Assembly: GCA_051744925.1 (NCBI GenBank)
Contig: JBNJDM010000013.1
Coordinates: forward strand, 1-37,992
Source of the DNA: JACKCP01 sp051744925
Lineage (GTDB): Bacteria > Desulfobacterota > Desulfobacteria > Desulfobacterales > JACKCP01
Length of the DNA: 37,992 nucleotides
Direction of reading: 5' to 3'
The notes below the pieces were generated by a model. That model worked only from the letters and a program-made list of their open reading frames with translations, was not told the origin of the DNA and did not search any database. Every line of letters starts with the position of its first letter. Position 1 is the first letter of the stretch. Shown piece by piece: positions 26,377 to 34,315 of the stretch. The position numbers were made by a program, and so were the translations under genes.

Positions 26377-29022
26377 TTGAAAAAAAAAAGTATTACTCTT
26401 ATAGCAACTCACATAAATGCTGATCTTGACGGGCTTGCCTCAATGCTTGCCGGTCAGAAACTCTATCCTGACTCAAAAATAGTTTTTCACCACGAAGGTG
26501 AAAAAATTTTACGCCGTTTTTTTATTCAGTCTTTAAGCTATCTGTTTAATATGGTTCCGCTGAAAGATATTGAAAAATATGAAATTGAAAAACTTGTGCT
26601 TGTAGACACAAGACAAAAATCAAGACTTGGAGAATTAGCAAACATTATTGACTTTGAAAATATCAGGATAGACATCTATGACCACCATGAGCGAACAGAT
26701 TCAGATATAAAAGGGGATGTAGATGTTTATGAAAAAACTGGTGCTACAGCAACAATAATGACAAACATCCTGATCAGAGAAAATATTCATATAACCCCTG
26801 AGGAAGCAACTGTTTTAAGCCTTGGAATTTATGAGGATACAAACTCCTTCAGTTTTGATTCAACTACGGGTAAAGACCTTAAAGCAGCAGGTTATTTAAG
26901 GGATATGGGAGCAGATACAGAAACTGTTTCAAATATTTTGTCAAAAGAGATATCCCCTGATCAGCTCACCCTTTTAAACGATATGGTAGAAAGTTCTGAG
27001 TTCTACAGCATTAACAATCTAAACATTCTTGTTTCTTCAGTCTCAAGGGATAAATTTATACCTGACCTGGGTTTTCTTACACATAAACTTAATAAAATGG
27101 AAGCATGCGATGCTCTTTTTGTTGCAGCACGAATGGAAGGTAAAATATTTCTTGTTGCAAGAAGCAATTCTCCCGAGCTCGATATAGGCAAAATCATGCA
27201 CCCCCTTGATGGCGGAGGTCATGCTTTTGCAGGTTCAGCAACGATAAAGGGGATTACTCTTGCACAGCTCAAAGACAGGCTTTTATTTGAAATAAAAAAA
27301 TATTTAAAAGCAAATTTCAATGCAAAGGATTTAATGTCTTCACCTCCTGTAACAATCAGCTATAAAAAAACAATTGATGAAGCATCTGTTATTCTTACAA
27401 AATACAATATTAATGCTTTGCTTGTTATTGATGAAGATAATAATGTTCAGGGTATTATATCAAGGCAGCTGGTGGAAAAAGCCAAATCACACTTTATAAA
27501 CAAAATCTCTGTCAAAGAATACATGACAACCGATTTTACTGAAGTTGATGAAAACGCTCCGGTTTCTGAGATAGAAGAAAAAATCATTGTTAACAGACAA
27601 AGGGTGCTCCCTGTAAAAGACTCTTTTGGAAAACTTACAGGAGTTGTTACAAGAACAGATCTTTTGCATCACATTGTTAAAAACTTCAGAAACGGTCCTT
27701 TTATAAAAGATTCAAGTTTAAATTCAATTTCTCCGGGCAAAAGAAATATATCAAATATTTTAAAGGAAAGACTTCCTGAAAAGATAACAAAGCTTCTTGC
27801 CCTTATAGGAGAAACAGCAGATAAATCCGGATTAAACGCTTTTGTTGTGGGAGGTTTTGTAAGGGATGTTTTACTCCGCACAGGTAAAAACGACTTTGAC
27901 ATAGATATAGTTGTTGAGGGAAACGGTATAGAATTTGCCGGTGAGCTTGCAAATGCACTGGATGCAAGAATAAGCTCCCATTCAAAATTCAAAACAGCAG
28001 TAATAACATTAAAGTCAGGGCTAAAAATAGATGTTGCTACAGCAAGAACAGAGTTTTATTCTTCTCCTGCAGCCCTTCCTGAAGTTGAAATGAGCTCGCT
28101 TAAACTCGATCTTTACAGGCGTGATTTTACAATAAATACACTTGCTGTTCAGCTTAACACTCCTTCATTTGGTACACTCATAGATTATTTTTTCGGTCAG
28201 AAAGATTTAAAAGACAAAGTTATAAGAGTAATTCATAATCTCTCCTTTGTAGAAGATCCCACAAGAATATTCAGGGCCATAAGATTTGAAAAAAGATTTG
28301 AGTTTAAAATAGGCAAATTCACTGAAAAACTTATAAAAAATGCCATTGATATGGAGTTTTTTAAAAGACTCAGCGGCCCAAGGGTTTTTACAGAATTAAA
28401 ATATATTCTTATGGAAGAAGACCCTGTTCCTGCAATAGAAAGACTTGAAGAATTCAGCCTTTTTGGCGCCATACATAAAGAGCTTATAATTTCAGAAAGA
28501 ATTATTGAAATTATATATTCAGCCCAGAAAGTTATAAACTGGTTTTCCATGAATGAGAAAAATGCAGTTTTTCAAAGATGGAAAGTTTTTTTTCTATGCA
28601 TTCTTCACAACTGCCCTCAGCCGGTCAGTGAAGAAATATGCTCAAAATTTAAGATCCCGCCAAAAAAAAGGCTTATATTTACCAAAGAAAAATATGAGGC
28701 AGCTCTTATTGTAAAGTGGATGAAAAAAGAACAAGGAATTAAAAACAGCGAGATTTATTTCAAACTCTCACAGCTTTCAACTGAATCTATTTTATATCTT
28801 CTTTCAATAACAACCGATACACGCATAAAAAATAATGTGGTTTTCTATTTTACAGATCTTATAAAAATAACGCCCGAGACAACCGGAGAAGACCTTAAAA
28901 AAATGGGGCTGAAACCCGGTCCATTATTTGGTGAAATTTTCAATGAAATTTTAAAACTCAAACTCGACGGAAAATTAAAAACATACAAAGATGAGATTGA
29001 CTTTGTAAAAAGATATTTGTAA
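26377..29022 (+). CDS. DHH phosphoesterase - CBS pair - tRNA nucleotidyltransferase (CCA/A-adding) fusion
   Basis: An 881-aa multidomain protein that starts with TTG just before the essential DHH motif. Residues 1-310: DHH/DHHA1 phosphoesterase (ATHINADLDGLASM, LVDTRQKSRL, YDHHERTD, DGGGHAFAGSA). Residues about 315-430: two CBS domains (NAKDLMSSPPVTISYKK and VKEYMTTDFTEVDENA). Residues about 470-881: class II nucleotidyltransferase with VVGGFVRDVLLR, catalytic DFDIDIV, RRDFTINTLAV and EDPTRIFRAIRFEKRFEF. The transferase part adds A or CCA to tRNA 3' ends; which one cannot be told here. The DHH part resembles nanoRNase/exopolyphosphatase-type enzymes. The architecture is known in Desulfobacterota and some other phyla. 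Confidence 0.93.
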   Translation: MKKKSITLIATHINADLDGLASMLAGQKLYPDSKIVFHHEGEKILRRFFIQSLSYLFNMVPLKDIEKYEIEKLVLVDTRQKSRLGELANIIDFENIRIDIYDHHERTDSDIKGDVDVYEKTGATATIMTNILIRENIHITPEEATVLSLGIYEDTNSFSFDSTTGKDLKAAGYLRDMGADTETVSNILSKEISPDQLTLLNDMVESSEFYSINNLNILVSSVSRDKFIPDLGFLTHKLNKMEACDALFVAARMEGKIFLVARSNSPELDIGKIMHPLDGGGHAFAGSATIKGITLAQLKDRLLFEIKKYLKANFNAKDLMSSPPVTISYKKTIDEASVILTKYNINALLVIDEDNNVQGIISRQLVEKAKSHFINKISVKEYMTTDFTEVDENAPVSEIEEKIIVNRQRVLPVKDSFGKLTGVVTRTDLLHHIVKNFRNGPFIKDSSLNSISPGKRNISNILKERLPEKITKLLALIGETADKSGLNAFVVGGFVRDVLLRTGKNDFDIDIVVEGNGIEFAGELANALDARISSHSKFKTAVITLKSGLKIDVATARTEFYSSPAALPEVEMSSLKLDLYRRDFTINTLAVQLNTPSFGTLIDYFFGQKDLKDKVIRVIHNLSFVEDPTRIFRAIRFEKRFEFKIGKFTEKLIKNAIDMEFFKRLSGPRVFTELKYILMEEDPVPAIERLEEFSLFGAIHKELIISERIIEIIYSAQKVINWFSMNEKNAVFQRWKVFFLCILHNCPQPVSEEICSKFKIPPKKRLIFTKEKYEAALIVKWMKKEQGIKNSEIYFKLSQLSTESILYLLSITTDTRIKNNVVFYFTDLIKITPETTGEDLKKMGLKPGPLFGEIFNEILKLKLDGKLKTYKDEIDFVKRYL

Positions 29023-29037
29023 ACCTTTGTGCAAATT

Positions 29038-29086
29038 TAATTAGTATTTGACCGAAAACCCGAATTTTTCGTTCAGCAACTAATTA
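29038..29086 (+). repeat. Solo palindromic repeat, copy A
   Basis: A 49-bp imperfect inverted repeat just after the DHH-CBS-nucleotidyltransferase gene. The left arm TAATTAGTATTTGACCGAAA pairs with the right arm TTTCGTTCAGCAACTAATTA around a short centre. Its right TAATTA is shared with the left end of the larger element that follows. The same unit recurs at 31215 and 35291. Confidence 0.8.
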
Positions 29087-29233
29087 GTAATTGGCCGAAA
29101 ACTAGAATTTTTTGTTCAGTTCAAGGCATATTAAAATTTTAACCGCAGGAATACTAGAGTATTTTGAGGATTAAAATTTTAATATAACGCAGAAATGGGC
29201 AAAAAAAGGCAGTTTTCGTTCAACAACTAATTA
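29081..29233 (+). repeat. 153-bp concentric palindromic element (MITE-like) before trpS
   Basis: The whole element is a near-palindrome. Outer arms: TAATTAGTAATTGGCCGAAA at the left and the reverse-complement-like TTTTCGTTCAACAACTAATT at the right. Inner arms: ATATTAAAATTTTAA (29128-29142) and its exact reverse complement (29171-29185). Core: AATACTAGAGTATT (29150-29163). Outer, inner and core centres all fall at 29156-29157. No open frame is inside. It could be a non-autonomous mobile element, a structured RNA, or both. Confidence 0.82.
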
Positions 29234-29313
29234 AACAATTTTCAATCTTAAACAGATTCATCAGTATAATTTTTGCTTTTTTGGCACAATAAACAAACCA
29301 GGACTTGATTATA

Positions 29314-30324
29314 ATGAATAAAAAAAGAATTTTAACAGGAATTACAACAACAGGAACACCGCATCTTGGCAATTACGCAGGTGCAATAAAACCGGCAATA
29401 GAAGCAAGCAAAGATACACAAAACGAAACATTCTATTTTCTTGCGGATCTTCACGCACTTATAAAAAACAATAACCCTGAAGAAATCCACAAATCAAGCC
29501 TTGAAGTTGCTGCAACCTGGCTTGCACTTGGTCTTGATACAGACAACTCTTTTTTTTACAGACAGTCTGATATCCCTGAAATTCCTCAGCTTACATGGAT
29601 ATTAAGCTGCCTTACAGCAAAAGGACTTATGAACCGTGCCCACGCTTACAAGGCAGCTGTTGCCCAAAACACAGAGGATCAGGTAAATGACCCTGATAAA
29701 GGTATTACAATGGGGCTTTTCAGCTATCCTGTTTTAATGGCCGCAGATATTTTGATGTTTAACGCAAATAAAGTTCCTGTTGGAAAAGACCAGATCCAGC
29801 ACATTGAAATGGCAAGAGATATTGCTTCTAGATTTAACCACACTTATAAAAATCTTTTTGTTCTTCCTGAAGCTGAGACTGATGAAAGCTCTGCAGTACT
29901 AAAAGGTCTTGACGGCAGAAAAATGAGTAAAAGTTATCACAATACAATACCTTTATTCTGTTCTGAAAAAAAACTTCAGAAAACAATAAATAAAATTACA
30001 ACCAACTCCCTTCCTCCGGAAGAGCCCAAAGACACAAAAGACTGTACTCTTTTTGAAATCTATTCAGCCTTTGCTTCAGACTCAGAAGTTAAGACTGTTG
30101 AAGAAAAATACAAAAACGGTATAGGCTGGGGAGAAATGAAAAAAATTCTTTTCGAGCTTTTAAATGATCATTTATCTCCAGCAAGAAAAGATTATGACTA
30201 TCTTGTTTCAAATCCGGAAGAAGTAGAAGAAATTCTAAAAAATGGTGCGGTTAAAGCACGAGATATTGCTGCTCCAATTCTTGATAAAGTAAAAAATGCA
30301 GTAGGATTGAAGCCGCTTTACTAA
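29314..30324 (+). CDS. trpS: Tryptophanyl-tRNA synthetase
   Basis: A 336-aa class I enzyme that charges tRNA-Trp. The HIGH-like motif is GTPHLGNYAG near residue 14, and the KMSKS loop is GRKMSKSYHN near 205. MGLFSYPVLMAADILMFNA and VGKDQIQHIEMARDIA are the tryptophan-site regions typical of bacterial TrpRS. The ATG at 29314, with AGGA 10 nt upstream, is preferred over TTG at 29305. Length is normal. A strong terminator follows, so it is probably transcribed alone. Confidence 0.97.
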   Translation: MNKKRILTGITTTGTPHLGNYAGAIKPAIEASKDTQNETFYFLADLHALIKNNNPEEIHKSSLEVAATWLALGLDTDNSFFYRQSDIPEIPQLTWILSCLTAKGLMNRAHAYKAAVAQNTEDQVNDPDKGITMGLFSYPVLMAADILMFNANKVPVGKDQIQHIEMARDIASRFNHTYKNLFVLPEAETDESSAVLKGLDGRKMSKSYHNTIPLFCSEKKLQKTINKITTNSLPPEEPKDTKDCTLFEIYSAFASDSEVKTVEEKYKNGIGWGEMKKILFELLNDHLSPARKDYDYLVSNPEEVEEILKNGAVKARDIAAPILDKVKNAVGLKPLY

Positions 30325-30336
30325 GCAGCTAATATT

Positions 30337-30365
30337 AATGCCTGTTTTTATCAGGCATTTTATAT
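30337..30365 (+). terminator. Intrinsic terminator of trpS
   Basis: AATGCCTG (30337-30344) pairs perfectly with CAGGCATT (30352-30359) around a 7-base loop and runs into a T-rich tail, 12 bp after the trpS stop. Confidence 0.88.
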
Positions 30366-30449
30366 ACATGATCAGATAAACAAATACTTTGAAAATATTT
30401 TCCCTTGTGTTACAAATTTTAAAATATAAACATTAAACTGATTGCGGCT

Positions 30450-31214
30450 ATGGATTATAAAGCAGACGATATTTTTATACCGGGAAGAAATATTGACATT
30501 GTGTTCAATATTAATTCTTTGTCTCCTGTTTCAAGACATTCAATGATATTTGATTCTGACCCGGGTAAAAAAGAATTGATTATTTCCCAGACAAAACCTT
30601 TTATAAGCCATTCGTTTTCATATGAAACCATGCATATCACAACTCTTAAAACAGAGCCTGGAAATGAAAAAATAAGGGTTGGAACCAAATGTGAAATCAA
30701 AGATTTTATTAGTGACTACAGACTCAACAGAGAACAAAAAGAACAAGCTATAAGAGTAACATATACAAGCAAACTGCATCAGGTTAACATACGCTCCGCT
30801 TTCAGAATAAGACCGAATAAAATCTACTCAATAATTGCCAAGCTTTTGTATAAAAATGAAGAATTTTCATCTGGAAAACACTTTAAAATTTTCGATATTT
30901 CTTTATCCGGTATTGGACTGCTTGTACCTAACAATTCAGACAAAAATAAGAACCCTCTTATAAAAATGGAAACCGGGGATAAAGCAAAAATAGGACTTAT
31001 TCTAAAAGAACCAGGCGAACATGAAGACTCTGAACCTGTATTAAAGAAAATCTTTAACAAAATAAAAATTGTAAGAATTAATAAAAATTTCAATCCCAGA
31101 TATGTTCTTATAGGCTGTGAATTTGCGGACTGGGAAAGAAATCAGGAAGAAGATCTTGGCAAATTCATACACCAGCTTCAGCTATATGAAATAAGAAATT
31201 TACAGAAATATTAA
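30450..31214 (+). CDS. PilZ-domain-like protein, candidate c-di-GMP receptor
   Basis: A 254-aa soluble protein. An N-terminal YcgR-N-like beta domain (about 1-110) begins with the FIPGRNIDIVF type of start. The C-terminal half carries both PilZ signature elements: R115-SAF-R119 (RxxxR) and D149-ISLSG-154 (D/NxSxxG), followed by IGLLVP. These are the residues that hold c-di-GMP in PilZ proteins. It converges on pilB, which suggests a link of c-di-GMP to pili or motility, but the pairing is only by position. No strong ribosome-binding site is seen. Confidence 0.75.
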   Translation: MDYKADDIFIPGRNIDIVFNINSLSPVSRHSMIFDSDPGKKELIISQTKPFISHSFSYETMHITTLKTEPGNEKIRVGTKCEIKDFISDYRLNREQKEQAIRVTYTSKLHQVNIRSAFRIRPNKIYSIIAKLLYKNEEFSSGKHFKIFDISLSGIGLLVPNNSDKNKNPLIKMETGDKAKIGLILKEPGEHEDSEPVLKKIFNKIKIVRINKNFNPRYVLIGCEFADWERNQEEDLGKFIHQLQLYEIRNLQKY

Positions 31215-31258
31215 ATAATAATTATCCGAAACCGGATTTTTTTGTTCAACAACTATAT
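31215..31258 (+). repeat. Solo palindromic repeat, copy D, between convergent pilZ-like gene and pilB
   Basis: A diverged copy of the 49-bp unit. It fills the 38-bp space between the two stop codons and reaches into the end of pilB, whose TAG (31255-31253) is supplied by the repeat's CAACAACTA end. Confidence 0.7.
31224..31243 (+). terminator. Intrinsic terminator inside repeat copy D
   Basis: ATCCG (31224-31228) pairs with CGGAT (31233-31237) around AAAC and is followed by a run of seven T. It lies 10 bp after the PilZ-like gene's stop and would end its transcript before pilB antisense is made. Confidence 0.7.
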
Positions 31259-32962
31259 ATCTTCATCCGGCTTGACTCTGCCCATTACTCTTTCTACTTC
31301 TTCTATAGTAGTAATCCCTCTTAAAACTTTTTTTATTCCGTCATAAAACATATCCCTAAAACCTTTTTTATATGCGGCTTCTTCAATTTGTACAACAGAA
31401 CCGCCCGAAGAGATTATATCCCTTATTTCATTGTCTACAGTAAATATCTCATGCACAGCTGTTCTACCCGAATACCCGGTAAAATTACATAAAGAACACC
31501 CTTTTCCTCTGTAGAAAAAAACATCTTCATTACTTTCACGGATAAATAATTCATCAGCTTCTGAGTCTGTGAGCTTATAAGGAGTTTTGCAATGTTCACA
31601 AATCTGTCTTACAAGCCTTTGTGACATCACACCCAAAAGAGCAGGGGAAACTATAAACGGCTTGACTCCTATATCTATAAGCCTGGTAGTTGCCTGAACA
31701 GCATTATTGCTGTGAAGGGTTGCCAGGACAAGATGGCCTGTTAGTGCTGCCTGTGATGCAATTGCTGCCGTCTCATAATCTCTTATTTCACCGACAAGTA
31801 TAACATCGGGGTCTTGTCTTAAAAATGATCTTAATGCTCTTGCAAAATCAAGATCAAGAGCTGAATTAACCTGAACCTGATTGACTCCGTCAATCATATA
31901 CTCAACAGGATCTTCAACAGTTAAAATATTGACCCCTTCATTGTTAATTCTTTTTAGAACAGAAAAAAGGGTTGTTGTTTTTCCTGATCCTGTAGGTCCT
32001 GTAACAAGAAAAATACCATTTGGAGAAGAAGAAACTGTTTGAAGAGTTTTGTATGTTGAATATGAAAATCCAAGATCATCAATACCGGGTATATCTCTTA
32101 CTGCAAGCTGCCCAAGAAGTCTTAATGTTATTTTTTCACCGTGTACAGAAGGAACAGATGCAAACCTGATATCAATACTGCGGTTTTTTAGTTTCAGGTT
32201 TATTCTTCCGTCCTGGGGTCTTCTTCTTTCTGTAATATCAAGACCTGCCATTATCTTGAGACGCGATAAAAAAGGCCTGAGAAGCAAAGAATCGAGTTTG
32301 AGCCTTACATGGAGAACGCCGTCAATACGAAACCTTACATTAATAAATTCTTCTGCAGGATCGATATGAATATCAGTTGCTCTTTCCTTAATACCAAGAA
32401 GAATTAAAGCATCTGTAAAATTAACAACAGCCTTTTCTCCTGATATTTTTTTCAATTGTTCTTCAGTAATTTTAGATGTAGCTTTAAACAACGAATTTTC
32501 AGATACCCTGCTTATAAGCTCATCAATACTTTCTTTGGACTGGTACTGAATTTTTACAGCATCCTCAATATCTCCGGGAAAAGAAAAAACAGGACTTACA
32601 TCCATATTTGCAACCATTGACAAAGCCTTAATCAGATCCGAGTCCTGAGGTGAGGAAGTTGCCACAGTCACTGCATTGCCGAGTTTATATATAGGTATTA
32701 CATTATATTTTAATGCGTATTCTCTTGGAATAAGAGCAACAGCCTCCTGCTGAAAAAAGGTTTTTACAAGATCTACATATGCACATCCTATAGAATCTCC
32801 CCAGAGCCTTCCAAGAACAGTTTTTGGAGCTACACCGCCTTCTTTGAGATAAAGAAGAAGCCGAAAATGATCATTTTCAGTTTTTTCTTCAAGATTTTTT
32901 CTGTCATCTTCTGTAAGAAACCCTTTTTCCACAATAAGATCTAAAAACTTATTGTTTTTCAT
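31253..32962 (-). CDS. pilB: Type IV pilus assembly ATPase PilB (GspE family)
   Basis: A 569-aa hexameric ATPase that drives pilus extension. The start at 32962 has AGGAG 7 nt upstream. The N-terminal domain (about 1-150) is the GspE/MshE-N type. The ATPase core has Walker A GPTGSGKT (322-329), the Asp box near VEDPVEYM, Walker B DPDVILVGEIRD (from 384) and the His box TLHSNNAVQATTRL. A zinc tetracysteine, C455/C458 and C489/C492, marks assembly rather than retraction ATPases. It ends a five-gene operon with the ODP-like protein, histidine kinase, response regulator and a 50-aa protein. GspE of a type II system is possible, but pilC/pilS nearby favour PilB. Confidence 0.92.
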   Translation of the reverse strand: MKNNKFLDLIVEKGFLTEDDRKNLEEKTENDHFRLLLYLKEGGVAPKTVLGRLWGDSIGCAYVDLVKTFFQQEAVALIPREYALKYNVIPIYKLGNAVTVATSSPQDSDLIKALSMVANMDVSPVFSFPGDIEDAVKIQYQSKESIDELISRVSENSLFKATSKITEEQLKKISGEKAVVNFTDALILLGIKERATDIHIDPAEEFINVRFRIDGVLHVRLKLDSLLLRPFLSRLKIMAGLDITERRRPQDGRINLKLKNRSIDIRFASVPSVHGEKITLRLLGQLAVRDIPGIDDLGFSYSTYKTLQTVSSSPNGIFLVTGPTGSGKTTTLFSVLKRINNEGVNILTVEDPVEYMIDGVNQVQVNSALDLDFARALRSFLRQDPDVILVGEIRDYETAAIASQAALTGHLVLATLHSNNAVQATTRLIDIGVKPFIVSPALLGVMSQRLVRQICEHCKTPYKLTDSEADELFIRESNEDVFFYRGKGCSLCNFTGYSGRTAVHEIFTVDNEIRDIISSGGSVVQIEEAAYKKGFRDMFYDGIKKVLRGITTIEEVERVMGRVKPDEDI

Positions 32963-33101
32963 TTTCCGACTCCTTGCTTCCAAATTCAGAAAGCATTTTC
33001 CTTATCTGAGACTGTGAAAGCCTTTTATTTTCAGTTTTTTCACCAACTTTTTTGTCTTTTTTAATTTCTTCATAAAGCTTTTTTAAATCAAATTTTTTCA
33101 T
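32949..33101 (-). CDS. 50-aa small protein upstream of and overlapping pilB
   Basis: An unrecognised, highly charged peptide that begins MKKFDLKKLYEEIKKDKK. It has 13 Lys and 2 Arg against 10 acidic residues, no Cys and no membrane segment. It is very likely translated: GGAGGAG lies 2-8 nt before its ATG, the ATG overlaps the response-regulator stop (TGATG), and its end overlaps the pilB start by 14 bases. A central KRLSQSQIRKMLSEFG segment could form an amphipathic helix. It is too short for most gene callers. It might adapt the regulator to PilB, or act only as a coupling leader. Confidence 0.72.
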   Translation of the reverse strand: MKKFDLKKLYEEIKKDKKVGEKTENKRLSQSQIRKMLSEFGSKESENEKQ

Positions 33102-33481
33102 CACTCCTCCATGTATTCTTCTCTTATCTCCCTGAATATTTTTTTAAGTTCAGGCAAAGGAGTATCTTTTCTTAAATAAGAATCAGCACCAGATTCAATG
33201 CACTTTTTTACTGTCTCAGAATCTGCAATAGAAGTCAGCATAATCACCATACTGTAAGGATTCAGAGCTTTAATCTCCTTTAATGCCTCTTCTCCTGTTT
33301 TTACAGGCATGTTTATATCCATTAAAACAAGATCGGGGGCAAGCTGCTTAAATAAATTTACCCCTTCTTCACCATTTGAAGCTTCACCTGCAACTTCAAT
33401 ATCTGCAAGTTTTAAAACTGATTTTAAAAACACCCTTATATGGTGTTCATCGTCTACAATAATACATCTGACCTTACTCAT
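33101..33481 (-). CDS. Single-domain response regulator (CheY-like)
   Basis: A 126-aa receiver domain with no output domain. The acidic pocket is D10-D11, the phosphorylated Asp is D55 in LMDINMP, the switch Thr is T83 in MLTS and the conserved Lys is K105 in LRKDTP. The ATG overlaps the kinase stop by one base (TAATG) and its own stop overlaps the small protein's ATG. It should be phosphorylated by the adjacent kinase. Lacking an effector, it must act by binding a protein, and PilB, two genes downstream, is the natural candidate. Confidence 0.93.
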   Translation of the reverse strand: MSKVRCIIVDDEHHIRVFLKSVLKLADIEVAGEASNGEEGVNLFKQLAPDLVLMDINMPVKTGEEALKEIKALNPYSMVIMLTSIADSETVKKCIESGADSYLRKDTPLPELKKIFREIREEYMEE

Positions 33482-34314
33482 TATCTAACCTCCAAAGGGA
33501 TTTCAAAGCCAAAAACAGCCCCTTTATGTTCATTATTATTTCTACCAAAAATTTTTCCTTCATGTGCCTCCACAATTCTTTTTGATATTGCAAGCCCAAG
33601 TCCTGTACTTTTTTCTCCGCCTGTAGAAGCAACATTTAGTTTTTTAAATTCTCCAAAAAGATCTTTTTCTTCACCTTTTGGAATTCCTGGGCCATTATCT
33701 TCAACTTCCAGCCTTATAGAACTGTTTTTTAAAAAAATTAAAACCTTTATTTCTGAACCAATAAATGAATATTTTACTGCATTGCTCAAAAGATTATCAA
33801 TAACCTGTGCTATCTTTCCTTTGTCAAAAAAATGAGGGATCTTCTCTGGTTTATTTTCAATTTTTATAACCATATCCTTTTTAGCAGCAGTATAATTCAT
33901 CAGCTCAACTTTTTTTTCAACTAAAGATACAAAATCTGTTTTTTCTTTATTCAGCCCTACTTTTCCACCTGAAACTGAAGAAAAATCGAGGAGATCATTC
34001 AAAAGCACAAGAAGCTCATCTGATGTAGATGATATAAGAGATATAAATTCCTGCTGAATTTCACTAAGCTCACCTGTACCGCCATCTTTTAAAAGATCTG
34101 CAAACCCCCTTATAGATACAAGAGGGTTTCTTATGTCATGTGCAGCAACTCCCAGTACATAATTTTTCTGATCAACAGTTTCTGTAAGCCTTCTTTCCAG
34201 GTAAGCATAATCTTTAACAAGTTTTTTAAGCAGGTTTGAGTTTATTTTTTCGTCTTCGAGCTTAGCCGTAATTTCAAAAAAATCAGAACTGTCTGAAAAA
34301 CCATTTTTACCCAT
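33481..34314 (-). CDS. Soluble sensor-less histidine kinase
   Basis: A 277-aa kinase with HisKA and HATPase domains only. H59 lies in AAHDIRNPLVSIRGFADLL, the N box is IDNLLSNAVKYS, G1 is DNGPGIPKGE and G2 is STGLGLAISKRIVEAHEGK. The first ~45 residues are a short helical region with no PAS, GAF or membrane segment. The start at 34314 is one base after the upstream stop; a longer reading into the MBL gene lacks a suitable site. A kinase with no sensor of its own, joined this closely to the di-iron protein gene, probably takes its signal from that protein. Confidence 0.9.
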   Translation of the reverse strand: MGKNGFSDSSDFFEITAKLEDEKINSNLLKKLVKDYAYLERRLTETVDQKNYVLGVAAHDIRNPLVSIRGFADLLKDGGTGELSEIQQEFISLISSTSDELLVLLNDLLDFSSVSGGKVGLNKEKTDFVSLVEKKVELMNYTAAKKDMVIKIENKPEKIPHFFDKGKIAQVIDNLLSNAVKYSFIGSEIKVLIFLKNSSIRLEVEDNGPGIPKGEEKDLFGEFKKLNVASTGGEKSTGLGLAISKRIVEAHEGKIFGRNNNEHKGAVFGFEIPLEVR

Positions 34315-34315
34315 T

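Noticed and set aside
29038..29233. CRISPR array
   Set aside because: The repeats are palindromic and concentric, with no regular spacers and no cas genes.
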